Shown here one piece after another: positions 36,062-45,988 of a stretch of 64,000 nucleotides of DNA. The stretch is from assembly GCF_018860505.1 (NCBI RefSeq), contig NZ_JAHKPU010000030.1, positions 62,001 through 126,000 on the forward strand, written 5' to 3'. This DNA comes from Pacificibacter marinus. GTDB lineage: Bacteria > Pseudomonadota > Alphaproteobacteria > Rhodobacterales > Rhodobacteraceae. How positions within the stretch are numbered: position 1 is the first letter of the stretch; every line of letters begins with the position of its first letter. Below the pieces are notes generated by a model. The model was not told the origin of the DNA, made no database searches, and was given only the letters and a program-made list of their open reading frames with translations. Made by a program: the position numbers and the translations under genes.

Positions 36062-36087
36062 AGGCCCCGATCTATGGATCAGGGCCT
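36062..36087 (-). terminator. Hairpin downstream of gcvP
   Basis: AGGCCC (36062-36067) and GGGCCT (36082-36087) enclose ATC/GAT. On the minus strand, T-rich sequence follows. It lies 8 bases after the gcvP stop. Confidence 0.6.
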
Positions 36088-36094
36088 ATGTGTT

Positions 36095-38941
36095 TTAGTC
36101 AAGTGCTTCAACATAGTTTTCAAGCGGTGGACATTGACAGATCAAATTGCGATCCCCGTGCGCGTTGTCAACACGTCCGACAGGCGGCCAATATTTATCA
36201 ACGCGGAAAGATCCAGGGGGGAAGCAACCTTGTTCGCGGCTGTAAGGCCGATCCCAATCCGCAACCAAATCATTGACCGTATGCGGCGCGAGTTTGAGCG
36301 GATTGTTGTCTTGCGGCAGTTGGCCACTTTCGATCTGAGCGATCTCGGTACGGATCGACAACATCGCCTCGATAAAGCGGTCCAACTCGGCTTTGGTTTC
36401 CGATTCAGTCGGCTCGATCATCAAAGTGCCACCGACAGGCCAAGACATTGTCGGAGCATGGAAGCCACTGTCCATCAAACGCTTGGCTATGTCTTCCACA
36501 GTCACATGCACACTTTCATCAAAGGCACGCGGATCGATAATACATTCATGCGCCACCCGCCCCTGCCTGCCACGGTACAGCACAGGAAAAGCGTCATTCA
36601 AACGGGCCGCGATGTAATTTGCATTCAAGATCGCAACCTTTGTGGCCTGCGTCAGACCTTGCCCGCCCATCAACATACAATAGGCCCATGAAATCGGCAG
36701 AATAGATGCAGAGCCATAAGGGGCCGCAGACACAGGGCCTGTTTCGCCACCGGTTTCAGGATGTCCCGGCAAGAACCGTTCAAGGTGTTTTTTCACCCCG
36801 ATCGGTCCCATGCCCGGACCACCACCGCCATGGGGGATACAAAAGGTTTTATGCAAGTTCAGATGGCTGACATCTGATCCGATCTCACCCGGTTTTGCCA
36901 AGCCAACCATGGCGTTCAAATTCGCACCGTCCAGATAGACCTGCCCGCCAAATTCATGGGTGATGGCGCAGACCTCTTTGACGGTTTCCTCAAACACGCC
37001 ATGGGTTGACGGATAGGTGATCATACAAGCGGACAGGCGATCACCAGCCGCTTCGGCTTTGGCGCGGAAATCGTCGATATCGATATCGCCATTCTCGGCA
37101 GAATTCACCACGACAACCTTCATGCCACACATCTGCGCCGAAGCCGGATTGGTGCCATGCGCGGACATAGGGATCAAGCAGATGTCACGCGCGCCTTGCC
37201 CGTTTGCACGATGATAGGCGGCGATGGCCAAAAGCCCCGCATATTCGCCCTGTGCACCAGAATTGGGCTGCATCGACATCGCGTCATAGCCGGTGATCTC
37301 GCACAGCTTCGCGGACAGATCGTCGATCATTTCCTGATAGCCGATGGATTGATCCACAGGCGCAAAAGGATGGATCGTATTAAACTCAGGCCATGTCACG
37401 GGCATCATTTCAACCGCGGCGTTCAGCTTCATCGTACACGACCCAAGCGGGATCATTGTGCGGTCCAGCGCCAAATCGCGATCTGCCAAACGACGCATAT
37501 AGCGCATCATTTCGCCCTCGGCACGGTTCATGCCAAAGATTGGATGGGTCAGATAGTCCGTGTCACGCACAAGGGTCTCGTCAAAGCCCAATGCCGTAGG
37601 TTCGCTGCCAGCTTCAGCGTCATGGCCAAAGGCACGCCAAACCTTTTCGATGACCTCAACGTCCACCATTTCATCGACAGAAATACCAATGCGATTTTTC
37701 CCAATGGCGCGCAGATTGATGCCTTCGGCCACAGCAGAGCGCAAGATCACCCCCTGCATCGCACCCACATCAACGGTGAAGGTGTCATAGAAATTCTCAG
37801 GTGCAATTTTAAAGCCGGAAGATTTCAGCCCTTCTGCCAAACGCACGGCGTTAAAGTGGATCTGCTCACCAATGGCGCGCAGCCCTTGGGGGCCGTGGAA
37901 GACCGCATAGAACGAGGCCATAACCGCAAGCAGCGCTTGCGCGGTACAGACATTCGAAGTGGCTTTTTCGCGGCGGATATGTTGCTCGCGGGTTTGCAAA
38001 GCCAAACGATATGCCCGCCCGCCATTGGCATCAATCGACACGCCAACAATACGCCCCGGCATGGCGCGTTTCATCGCGTCTTTGCACGACATAAACGCAG
38101 CATGAGGTCCGCCAAACCCGATGGGCACGCCAAACCGCTGCGCGGAACCGACAGCGATATCAGCATCCATCGCACCAGGATCTTTGAGCATCGTCAATGC
38201 CATAAGGTCTGTCGCCAAAATCGCCACAGCTTTGACCGCATGCAGCGCGGCAATATCAGTGCTGAAGTCGCGCAGATCACCATTGGTCCCAGGGTATTGA
38301 TAGATCGCGCCGAAAACCTTGCTTGGATCGATGTCTTTGGGGTCGCCGATGATCACATCAATGTCCAAAGGCGCGGCACGGGTTTTCATCACTTCGATGT
38401 TTTGCGGGTGGCAGTTTTCATCGATGAAAAAGCCCTTGGCTTTGGATTTTGACACGCGCTGCGCCATAGTCATCGCCTCGGCGCAGGCGGTGGCCTCGTC
38501 CAGCAGTGACGCGTTGGCAACGGGCAAGCCCGTCATATCCGACACCATGGTTTGAAAGTTCAACAGCGCTTCCAAACGACCTTGGGCGATTTCGGGCTGG
38601 TAGGGCGTATAGGCCGTGTACCACGCGGGATTTTCCAAGATATTGCGTTGGATCGCGGGCGGGGTCGCGGTGGCGTAATACCCCTGCCCGATCAAAGAGG
38701 TCATGATCTTGTTCTTGCCCGCGACTTTGCGCATCGCGCCCAAAACTTCGTGTTCTGTCATCGGCCCCCAAGAAAGAGGCTCAAGCTGACGGATGTTCAT
38801 AGGCACGGTTTGATCGATCAAACTATCCAAAGAAGAGGCCCCAATCACATCCAACATTTCGCGCATTTCATCAGGCGAAGGGCCAATATGACGGCGGTTG
38901 GCAAAGTCGTATGGATTGTATGTAGACGGAGTGTAGGCCAC
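36095..38941 (-). CDS. gcvP: Glycine dehydrogenase (aminomethyl-transferring), P protein
   Basis: A 948-residue P protein of the glycine cleavage system, a single chain with both halves. It decarboxylates glycine with pyridoxal phosphate and passes the aminomethyl group to the H protein. The cofactor Lys is in [17 protein letters not shown], and [16 protein letters not shown] marks the N-terminal half. Starts with GTG at 38941 with AAGGA 7 bases before; this gives normal length, while the open frame further upstream adds 25 residues without support. Third gene of gcvT-gcvH-gcvP, 87 bases after gcvH. Confidence 0.96.
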   Translation of the reverse strand: MAYTPSTYNPYDFANRRHIGPSPDEMREMLDVIGASSLDSLIDQTVPMNIRQLEPLSWGPMTEHEVLGAMRKVAGKNKIMTSLIGQGYYATATPPAIQRNILENPAWYTAYTPYQPEIAQGRLEALLNFQTMVSDMTGLPVANASLLDEATACAEAMTMAQRVSKSKAKGFFIDENCHPQNIEVMKTRAAPLDIDVIIGDPKDIDPSKVFGAIYQYPGTNGDLRDFSTDIAALHAVKAVAILATDLMALTMLKDPGAMDADIAVGSAQRFGVPIGFGGPHAAFMSCKDAMKRAMPGRIVGVSIDANGGRAYRLALQTREQHIRREKATSNVCTAQALLAVMASFYAVFHGPQGLRAIGEQIHFNAVRLAEGLKSSGFKIAPENFYDTFTVDVGAMQGVILRSAVAEGINLRAIGKNRIGISVDEMVDVEVIEKVWRAFGHDAEAGSEPTALGFDETLVRDTDYLTHPIFGMNRAEGEMMRYMRRLADRDLALDRTMIPLGSCTMKLNAAVEMMPVTWPEFNTIHPFAPVDQSIGYQEMIDDLSAKLCEITGYDAMSMQPNSGAQGEYAGLLAIAAYHRANGQGARDICLIPMSAHGTNPASAQMCGMKVVVVNSAENGDIDIDDFRAKAEAAGDRLSACMITYPSTHGVFEETVKEVCAITHEFGGQVYLDGANLNAMVGLAKPGEIGSDVSHLNLHKTFCIPHGGGGPGMGPIGVKKHLERFLPGHPETGGETGPVSAAPYGSASILPISWAYCMLMGGQGLTQATKVAILNANYIAARLNDAFPVLYRGRQGRVAHECIIDPRAFDESVHVTVEDIAKRLMDSGFHAPTMSWPVGGTLMIEPTESETKAELDRFIEAMLSIRTEIAQIESGQLPQDNNPLKLAPHTVNDLVADWDRPYSREQGCFPPGSFRVDKYWPPVGRVDNAHGDRNLICQCPPLENYVEALD

Positions 38942-39028
38942 GAAAAGATCCTTTTGAACGATCAGGGAAAAGGCGCCACAGATGATGGGCGCGCATGAGG
39001 GCCAAGGCAGCGCCAAGGCCCTTTAAAG

Positions 39029-39388
39029 TTAGCCAACCAAGGCTTTGTATTCAGCTTCGTCCATGAAATCGTCGAGCACGGATAGATCATCGATTTTCAT
39101 TTTGAAAAACCAAGCATCGCCAATGGCGTCCTCATTCACTTTCGACGGATCATCGACCAAAGCCGAGTTCACTTCTACGATTTCGCCATCAAGCGGTGCC
39201 AAAATATCGGAGGCTGCCTTCACGCTTTCGATCACACAGACCTCTTCGTCCTTGGTCACGGTGATGCCTTCTTCCGGCAGTTCGATAAAAACAACATCGC
39301 CAAGTTGGGCGGCGGCGTGTTCGGTGATGCCGACCACAACAAGATCGTCTTCGACGCGCAGCCATTCGTGTTCTTCGGTGAATTTCAT
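39029..39388 (-). CDS. gcvH: Glycine cleavage system H protein
   Basis: A 119-residue lipoyl carrier that moves the aminomethyl arm between the P, T and L proteins. The lipoylated Lys is in ESVKAASDI near residue 59. AAGGAT precedes the ATG. It lies 20 bases after gcvT. Confidence 0.97.
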   Translation of the reverse strand: MKFTEEHEWLRVEDDLVVVGITEHAAAQLGDVVFIELPEEGITVTKDEEVCVIESVKAASDILAPLDGEIVEVNSALVDDPSKVNEDAIGDAWFFKMKIDDLSVLDDFMDEAEYKALVG

Positions 39389-39408
39389 AGATCTTATCCT
39401 TGGATATT

Positions 39409-40536
39409 TTAGCGTTTGTAAGTGGATGGACGAAACGGCATAGGCGCGACTGTCACAGGCAGGCGCTTGCCACGCAGCTCGGCGAAAATTTCGACGCCAT
39501 CGGCGGCAAAGTCAATGGGCAGATAGCCCATGGCAATGGGCCCCGCGACTGAGGGGCCAAAACCGCCCGAGGTGACGGCGCCAATTTGATCGGTGCTCTC
39601 AGCGGTGGCAAACAATGGCGTGCCTTCGCGCATCGGCGCACGACCTTGCGGCAACAATCCAACCCGCAGCTTGTCTGCACCTTTTTCTAATTCAGCCAAA
39701 ATACGTGCCGCACCAGGAAAACCACCAGCACGCGCGCCGCCCTTGCGCCGGATGCCTTGGATCGCCCAAGCGATATTGCCCTCAACGGGCGATGTGCTGG
39801 CATCGATGTCATGGCCATAGAGGCACAGCCCAGCCTCTAAGCGCAGGCTGTCGCGCGCGCCAAGGCCAATCAGTTCGACTTCGTCCATTGCGACCAATTG
39901 AGAGGCGACATTTTCAGAAATCTCAGCAGGAATCGAAATTTCAAACCCGTCTTCGCCTGTGTAACCAGAGCGCGAAATCCACCATTGGGCGCCATCCACA
40001 CTGACACGGTGGCTGTCCATAAATCGCATGGATGTGACATGCGGCACAATCCGCGCAAGGGCGGCTTCAGCTTTGGGGCCTTGCAGGGCAAGCAAGGCAC
40101 GATCGGTGATTTCCGTGACAGTGACATGATCCGGTAAATTGGCACGCAAATGGGCAATGTCTTGGGCTTTACAGGCAGCATTGACGACCAAAAACAAATG
40201 ATCGCCCGTGTTGGCAATCATCAGGTCATCCAAAATACCGCCGTCATCATTGGTGAAAATACCATAGCGTTGACGATCTGCTTTGAGGCCGACGACAGAG
40301 ACAGGCACCAAGGCTTCAAGCGCCAGCATGGCCGCCTCAAGACCCTGCGAGGATGTCAGCGCGACCTGCCCCATGTGCGACACGTCGAACAATCCAGCAG
40401 AGTTGCGCGTGTGCAGGTGTTCTTTCATCACCCCAAGTGGGTATTGAACGGGCATGGCATAACCGGCGAAAGGCACCATTTTGGCGCCATTTTCCACGTG
40501 AAAATCATAAAGGGCGGTACGTTTTTGATCCGTCAT
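39409..40536 (-). CDS. gcvT: Glycine cleavage system T protein (aminomethyltransferase)
   Basis: A 375-residue folate-dependent enzyme that releases ammonia from the H-protein intermediate and forms methylene-tetrahydrofolate. Family signatures: GLFDVSHMGQ near residue 48, YTGEDGFEI, and LGARDSLRLEAG. AAAGGAT precedes the ATG. First gene of the operon, directly behind the glycine riboswitch. Confidence 0.96.
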   Translation of the reverse strand: MTDQKRTALYDFHVENGAKMVPFAGYAMPVQYPLGVMKEHLHTRNSAGLFDVSHMGQVALTSSQGLEAAMLALEALVPVSVVGLKADRQRYGIFTNDDGGILDDLMIANTGDHLFLVVNAACKAQDIAHLRANLPDHVTVTEITDRALLALQGPKAEAALARIVPHVTSMRFMDSHRVSVDGAQWWISRSGYTGEDGFEISIPAEISENVASQLVAMDEVELIGLGARDSLRLEAGLCLYGHDIDASTSPVEGNIAWAIQGIRRKGGARAGGFPGAARILAELEKGADKLRVGLLPQGRAPMREGTPLFATAESTDQIGAVTSGGFGPSVAGPIAMGYLPIDFAADGVEIFAELRGKRLPVTVAPMPFRPSTYKR

Positions 40537-40619
40537 TTTATCCTTTCCAAGCGCATCACACGCTGAATATCAAAACCGGAACACATACCGGCATCACGAC
40601 AAAGCCATCCTTTGTCTGA

Positions 40620-40785
40620 TGCCCCCTCTGTCCTTAGCGCCTGAGATCGTTATCCCTTCGGCGGGCGCATCCACGCCTCTCTCCAGAGTTTTATGATCTT
40701 CGAAGGTCCGTTTGCCTGAGAGTTTACCGGGGCGGTTGCTCCTTCGGCACAGGTACACATACGATGCGCCCCGTTCTCCCAACGA
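40620..40785 (-). promoter_or_regulatory. Tandem glycine riboswitch upstream of gcvT
   Basis: On the minus strand two glycine aptamers follow one another. The first begins GGGAGAACG near 40780, has GCCGAAGGAGCAA, and closes with ACTCTCAGGCAAACGGACC. The second begins CTGGAGAGAG, has CGCCGAAGGGATAACG, and closes with ATCTCAGGCGCTAAGGACAG near 40625. These are the conserved core blocks of the gcvT-type element, which turns on gcvTHP when glycine is high. About 85 bases lie between its end and the gcvT start. Confidence 0.93.
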
Positions 40786-40858
40786 AGATGTTGCTTGATC
40801 ATTAGGCCAGCTGATCGATTCCAGCAAGAGGGGCTGTGCGAAAAAGCAATCCACGCAG

Positions 40859-40897
40859 AAATAAACCCGCCAAACGCATCAGCGTGGCGGGTTTTCA
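40859..40897 (-). terminator. Terminator of gltX
   Basis: On the minus strand AAAACCCGCCA pairs with TGGCGGGTTT around a 10-base loop, followed by ATTTC; 22 bases after the gltX stop and before the glycine riboswitch promoter. Confidence 0.75.
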
Positions 40898-40918
40898 AAC
40901 ACTCAATGTGCTTTGTGA

Positions 40919-42241
40919 TTACAGAGCAGGCGCTTTTTGCAACAACGGCATCACGTTGGACATATCGGGTCCGCGCTCCAAACCGGTGACTGCCTTGCGC
41001 AGCGGCATAAACAGGCCTTTGCCTTTGCGTCCCGTCGCCTCTTTCACGGCTGTGGTCCACTCTTTCCACGTCTCGCCAGTATAAGGCAAAGCGGGCATCA
41101 TAGCGAAGGCTTGGGCGACAAACTCTTTGTCTTCATCCGCCACCAGCGGCGTGGCACCATCGCGGAACAGATCCCACCAGCCCGCCATATCGGCCTTAAC
41201 CGTGATGTTTTCGCGCACGACATTCCAAAACAACTCGGCCTTGTCAGCAGGCACGCCCAAGGCTGCGATTTCATCTGCCACATCCGCAAAAGGACGCGCC
41301 AAGTTGACTTGTGCAGTCAGCGGGAACAGGTCTTGTTCGTCGAATTTCGTCGGCGCTGAGCCAAAGGTCGAAATATCAAAGCCCTCAATGAGGTCTTCCA
41401 TTTTGGACCGCACCTCAACAGGTTGCGATGATCCAGTGCGGGCCATCAAAGACATCAGCGCCATTGGCTCGATCCCTTGTGCGCGCAAATCACGCAACGA
41501 CAGCGTGCCCAAACGTTTCGACAGTGCTTCGCCTTGCGGGCCGGTCAACAAAGAATGGTGCGCAAAATTTGGCACGGCGCCGCCCAAGGCCTTGATGATT
41601 TGAATTTGAGTCGCGGTGTTTGTCACGTGATCAGACCCGCGCACAACATATGTCACGCCGTAATCAATGTCGTCACACACGGACGCGGGCGTGTACAAAA
41701 ACTGCCCGTCGGCTTTAACCAACACAGGATCAGACACAGAGCCACAATCGATAGAAATATCGCCCAAGATGCCGTCAGTCCATTCAACACGTTCAAGATC
41801 AAGCTTGAAACGCCAGTGACCATCGCCGCGCTCAGCGCGCAAGGCATCTTTTTCAGCGTCAGTCAGGTTCAGACCAGCCCGATCATAGACCGGCGGCTTG
41901 CCCATGTTCAGTTGCTTTTTACGTTTCAGATCAAGCTCAACTGGCGTCTCGAAACACTCGTACAAACGCCCCGCGGCTTTCAGCTCTTCCATCGCCGCCG
42001 TGTAGCGATCAAGCCGTGCAGATTGGCTTTCTGTGCGATCCCATGTGAGGCCAAGCCATGTCAGGTCCTCTTTCAACGCATCGATGTATTCTTGCTTTGA
42101 GCGCACAGGATCGGTGTCGTCGATGCGCAAAATAAATTGCCCACCCGCTTTACGCGTGATCAGGTAGTTGAAAAGCGCCGTGCGAAGGTTGCCGACGTGA
42201 ATATAGCCTGTGGGGCTTGGTGCAAAACGTGTGACGGTCAT
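40919..42241 (-). CDS. gltX: Glutamyl-tRNA synthetase
   Basis: A 440-residue class I synthetase with the HIGH-type motif PSPTGYIHVGN at the start and the KMSKS-type ALSKRLGT in the middle. At 440 residues it is of the shorter class; many alphaproteobacteria have two glutamyl-tRNA synthetases, one serving tRNA-Gln mischarging, and I cannot tell which this is. The start at 42241 (MTVTRF) has AGGAGA 6 bases before it. Single gene. Confidence 0.94.
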   Translation of the reverse strand: MTVTRFAPSPTGYIHVGNLRTALFNYLITRKAGGQFILRIDDTDPVRSKQEYIDALKEDLTWLGLTWDRTESQSARLDRYTAAMEELKAAGRLYECFETPVELDLKRKKQLNMGKPPVYDRAGLNLTDAEKDALRAERGDGHWRFKLDLERVEWTDGILGDISIDCGSVSDPVLVKADGQFLYTPASVCDDIDYGVTYVVRGSDHVTNTATQIQIIKALGGAVPNFAHHSLLTGPQGEALSKRLGTLSLRDLRAQGIEPMALMSLMARTGSSQPVEVRSKMEDLIEGFDISTFGSAPTKFDEQDLFPLTAQVNLARPFADVADEIAALGVPADKAELFWNVVRENITVKADMAGWWDLFRDGATPLVADEDKEFVAQAFAMMPALPYTGETWKEWTTAVKEATGRKGKGLFMPLRKAVTGLERGPDMSNVMPLLQKAPAL

Positions 42242-42350
42242 GGTGATCTCCTGTTGTGCTTGCTCTTTCATATTGCGCACAAAGAGTCCATATCTGTGCG
42301 CGTGCTTGCCTCAGATGTGAGTGCAAAACCTGCCCTATCTGGAGCCCCCC

Positions 42351-42764
42351 ATGTCCGATACACTTTTGAACGCCACTGCCCCTGATCTTGCGATGTTCGA
42401 ACAAATCGCCCGCGCCACGATTTCTGAACTGCCGCCTGCGTTCAAAGTTTTGGCAAGTTCCGTTGGCGTCACAGTGATGGATTTCATCCCTGAGGATTTG
42501 ATGGCTGAAATCGGCTTAGACGACCCCTTTGCGCTGACAGGGCTTTATACGGGCATCCCAATGACGGAAAAGTCCACAATGGATCAAGCCACAGCGCCTG
42601 ACACCATTTGGCTGTTTCGCAGGCCTATTTTGGACGAATGGTGCCTGCGCGGCGATGTGACGATCCAACAAATGGTCGCCCATGTCACAGTGCATGAATT
42701 GGCGCATCATTTTGGCTGGTCAGATGAAGATATCGCCAAAATCGACAAATGGTGGGACCACTAA
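42351..42764 (+). CDS. Zincin-like metallopeptidase
   Basis: A 137-residue protein of the small bacterial zincin family (PF06262 type). The zinc-binding HELAHHFG motif is near residue 117, with a preceding QMVAHVTV helix and an acidic tail WSDEDIAKID. It has no signal peptide. A proteolytic role is inferred. Starts at 42351 (MSDTLLN), as the upstream 10 residues are unlikely. Convergent with the Hsp70-type gene with 4 bases between. Confidence 0.88.
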   Translation: MSDTLLNATAPDLAMFEQIARATISELPPAFKVLASSVGVTVMDFIPEDLMAEIGLDDPFALTGLYTGIPMTEKSTMDQATAPDTIWLFRRPILDEWCLRGDVTIQQMVAHVTVHELAHHFGWSDEDIAKIDKWWDH

Positions 42765-42768
42765 CCCC

Positions 42769-44013
42769 TTAGGCGGCAATCGACCTTTGCCCTGCCGCAA
42801 TCGCCAAACCATCAACCACGGCAGTGAAGGCTTCGGACTTGATCGACCGTGCGTCTGGCACCACCGCTTTGATGGCGTCTGGCACGATGGACATCAAGCT
42901 GGTGCCGCCGACATAAACCACCGCGCCGATAGCATCGGGGGACACGCCCGCCAGCTTTAGAGTCTCGGCAGCGGCCTCCGTCAACTCGGCCTTGTAGCGT
43001 TCCAATGATGCGCTCATCCCCGTCTCATCCAACTGGGCACTCAGTCCTTTTTCAACCAATCCAAGCTCAATCACGCCCTGCCCGTCGGTGTTAACTGCGA
43101 TTTTGCCCGCTTCAACTGCAAAGGCGACATCATGGCCCAGCTCGGCCTCGATCACCTCATAGAGACGTGCCAATTTATCGGGCTCAACCGCATGACGTTG
43201 CAAGTCTTTGACCAAACGTTCGGTATCTTTGGTGTAAAGAAACGGGATTTTTTGCCATGTCGCCAAATCATTAAATAGCGTGGCAGGCACAGGCAAAAGC
43301 CCGTCAGCCAAAGCACGGCGCACCTTGGTGCCAGCGCCGAACAGCGGCATCACATGATCCAGCGATAAGGCGCGATCCAAATGGGTGCCACCCAAACGCA
43401 CACCGTAGGACGCCAAAATATCAGCCTTGCCGTCGGCTTTGCGAAACACGGTAAAATCCGATGTCCCGCCACCGATGTCCACGACCAAACCGATCTCGCC
43501 TGCGGCCAAATCTTGTGCGGCCAAAGCGGCGGCTTCGGGTTCGGGCAGGAAATCGATATGCTTAAAACCAGCCCGCTGGTAAGCCTCTGTTAAATCGACC
43601 AAAGCCTGCGCGTTGGCCGCATCATTGCTAGAATGAAACCGCACAGGGCGCCCTGAGACAACACCTGTCACAGGCTGGCGCACATGATCTTCTGTACGCT
43701 TGCGCAGCTCGGTCAGAAATTGCGTGATCACATTTAAAAGGCTTTGCCGTTTGGGGCCGATCATCCGTGTTTCGCGCAGCAAAGGCGTGCCCAAAACCGA
43801 TTTGAGCGCACGCATATAGCGCCCCTCATCGCCCGCGATCAGCGCGCGGTTGGCAGCAGAACCAAGACGCATATTGCCCCGCGCGTCAAAAAATACAGCC
43901 GTGGGCAAGGTTTTCGCGCCCTCTTCAATGTCCACCAACCAAGGCTGACCATTCACGGCCAAACCCACAGCCGAGTTGGAGGTTCCGAAATCGATTCCGA
44001 CAGTGAGTTCCAT
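42769..44013 (-). CDS. yegD: Hsp70-family protein, YegD type
   Basis: A 414-residue ATPase with the actin/Hsp70 fold: phosphate loops GIDFGTSNSAVGL at the N-terminus and [14 protein letters not shown] near 190, adenosine motif VVYVGGTSLM near 380. It lacks the DnaK substrate-binding domain, as is normal for YegD. Its client and role are unknown. Confidence 0.9.
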   Translation of the reverse strand: MELTVGIDFGTSNSAVGLAVNGQPWLVDIEEGAKTLPTAVFFDARGNMRLGSAANRALIAGDEGRYMRALKSVLGTPLLRETRMIGPKRQSLLNVITQFLTELRKRTEDHVRQPVTGVVSGRPVRFHSSNDAANAQALVDLTEAYQRAGFKHIDFLPEPEAAALAAQDLAAGEIGLVVDIGGGTSDFTVFRKADGKADILASYGVRLGGTHLDRALSLDHVMPLFGAGTKVRRALADGLLPVPATLFNDLATWQKIPFLYTKDTERLVKDLQRHAVEPDKLARLYEVIEAELGHDVAFAVEAGKIAVNTDGQGVIELGLVEKGLSAQLDETGMSASLERYKAELTEAAAETLKLAGVSPDAIGAVVYVGGTSLMSIVPDAIKAVVPDARSIKSEAFTAVVDGLAIAAGQRSIAA

Positions 44014-44133
44014 AGACGCGCGCTCTACCTAATACCGTAAAGAGCGTGGTGATACGGCATGAGTTGGGCGTGTTCAAGAGTACAAATCGGCGCAAGTCCA
44101 CTTGGCGGCGCCGACGATCTTTTATCCAGTGAT

Positions 44134-45792
44134 TTAGCCCTGATCCCGCCAGCGATTGGCAATCGGATACCGACGATCCAGCCAAAATGCGCGCGGCGTC
44201 AGACGCGTACCTGGGGCTGATTGGAACCGTTTATATTCAGAAATATAAAGAAGGTGTTCGACCCGCTTCACCACATCGCGGGCGTAGCCTTGTGCTTCGA
44301 TCTCGGCAACGCTGAGTTCGTGATCCACCAAGCCTTCAAGAATCGCATCCAGCACTTCATAGGGCGGCAAGCTATCGTCATCGCGCTGATCTGGGCGCAG
44401 CTCGGCTGAGGGGGGTTTGTCGATGATCGACACCGGAATGACCTCGCCCGCAGGACCAGCCATCCAAGGCCGGTGATTGGCATTGCGCCAGCGGCACTGT
44501 TCGAACACGCGTGTTTTGTACAGGTCTTTGATCGGGTTATACCCGCCGTTCATATCGCCATAAATCGTACAATAGCCCACGGCGACTTCGGATTTATTGC
44601 CCGTCGTCAGCAGCATTTCGCCAAATTTATTGGACAAGGCCATCAACAAAAGCCCACGCAAGCGCGATTGCACGTTTTCTTCGGTGGTGTCGGCCTCGCG
44701 CCCTTCAAATAGCGGCGCAAGCGTGTCGGTGATTGCATCACGCCCCGCTTTGATCGGCACAAAATCATAGTGACAGCCCAAGCGATTGGCGATGTCTTTG
44801 GCGTCATCCAGCGAGCTTTGCGATGTATATTCAGAAGGCAACATCACACAGCGCACGTTGTCAGCGCCAAGCGCATCAACAGCAATCGTGGCGACGATCG
44901 CGGAATCGATCCCGCCAGACAGCCCCAACAGAACCTTTTTGAAACCGGTTTTCCCCATGTAATCCCGAAGGGATTCAACCATGGTGCGGTAGTCTTGTTC
45001 CCATTCATCAGGATGTGTTGTGATCTCACCTTGCTCGGCCACCCAAGCCCCATCCGTTTGCACAAAATCGACGTGGCGCAAGGCTTCGTCGAACACAGGC
45101 AGTTGATGCGCGATTTTGCCGTGACGGTTGAGCACAAAAGAGCCGCCATCAAAGACTTGATCGTCCTGCCCACCGACCATATTGAGATAAATCAGCGGCA
45201 GATCGTTTTCGGTTACACGGGCCACCATATGGCCCAAACGACGATCAAATTTATTGCGGTAGTAAGGCGAGCCATTGGGCACCAACAGGATTTCTGCGCC
45301 TGTTTCGGCCAAAGCTTCGGACACATCTGCATGCCAAGCATCTTCGCAAATCGGTGTGCCGATGCGGATCGGACCAACACGGTACGGCCCATGCACATCA
45401 CCGCTTTCATACAGGCGCACTTCATCAAACACGGTCTCGTTGGGGCGGTGATGTTTCAGCACGACAGTTTGCACTTTGCCCTCAGACAAAATCCAATAAC
45501 CGTTGTACAGCTTGTCGCCATAAGCATAAGGCCCGCCGATGCCCATCGCAGGTCCATCAGCGGTCAAAGGGGCCAGTGCTTCAATCGCACGCATGGCGTG
45601 GCTGGTGAAAGCGGGCTTCATCACCAAATCTTGAGTTTGGTAACCGGTGATAAACATTTCCGTAAAGGCGATCATATCAGCGTTTGCAGATTTGGCCTGC
45701 GCGTAAGCCGCGCACGCGGCGTCAGCGTTGGCGTCAATCGCACCAAGCGACGGGTTCAATTGTGCCAACGTCAGGCGGAATTTATCGGTCAT
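44134..45792 (-). CDS. nadE: NAD+ synthetase, glutamine-hydrolysing
   Basis: A 552-residue two-domain enzyme. The N-terminal nitrilase-like glutaminase has the Glu (FTEMFI), Lys (LKHHRPN) and Cys (ICEDAWH) triad, and the C-terminal synthetase has the PP-loop LSGGIDSA near residue 290. It makes NAD from deamido-NAD with ammonia channelled from glutamine. Same pathway as nadD in this window. Confidence 0.96.
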   Translation of the reverse strand: MTDKFRLTLAQLNPSLGAIDANADAACAAYAQAKSANADMIAFTEMFITGYQTQDLVMKPAFTSHAMRAIEALAPLTADGPAMGIGGPYAYGDKLYNGYWILSEGKVQTVVLKHHRPNETVFDEVRLYESGDVHGPYRVGPIRIGTPICEDAWHADVSEALAETGAEILLVPNGSPYYRNKFDRRLGHMVARVTENDLPLIYLNMVGGQDDQVFDGGSFVLNRHGKIAHQLPVFDEALRHVDFVQTDGAWVAEQGEITTHPDEWEQDYRTMVESLRDYMGKTGFKKVLLGLSGGIDSAIVATIAVDALGADNVRCVMLPSEYTSQSSLDDAKDIANRLGCHYDFVPIKAGRDAITDTLAPLFEGREADTTEENVQSRLRGLLLMALSNKFGEMLLTTGNKSEVAVGYCTIYGDMNGGYNPIKDLYKTRVFEQCRWRNANHRPWMAGPAGEVIPVSIIDKPPSAELRPDQRDDDSLPPYEVLDAILEGLVDHELSVAEIEAQGYARDVVKRVEHLLYISEYKRFQSAPGTRLTPRAFWLDRRYPIANRWRDQG

Positions 45793-45988
45793 TTCACAGG
45801 CCTCTTACACTTTGAGACAGGTTTAGCAGACTGAGCGGCAAGGGAAAGCCGATGACGCCAAAAACATTTGCTCACAGCCGCCAGACTGCCTAGGTTAGCG
45901 GCAACACTTGGCCCGCCCTTGGGCCGTAAGTTCGACAAACGCGTTCGATTTGGACGCACCTGCCACAGACCGCAACGGGAAGACCAAA

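Noticed and set aside
37157-38452. A 431-codon open frame antisense to gcvP
   Set aside because: His/Arg-rich composition typical of antisense frames; gcvP on the other strand is certain.
44770-45834. A 354-codon open frame antisense to nadE
   Set aside because: Antisense shadow of a clear gene, with no ribosome-binding site or known motif.
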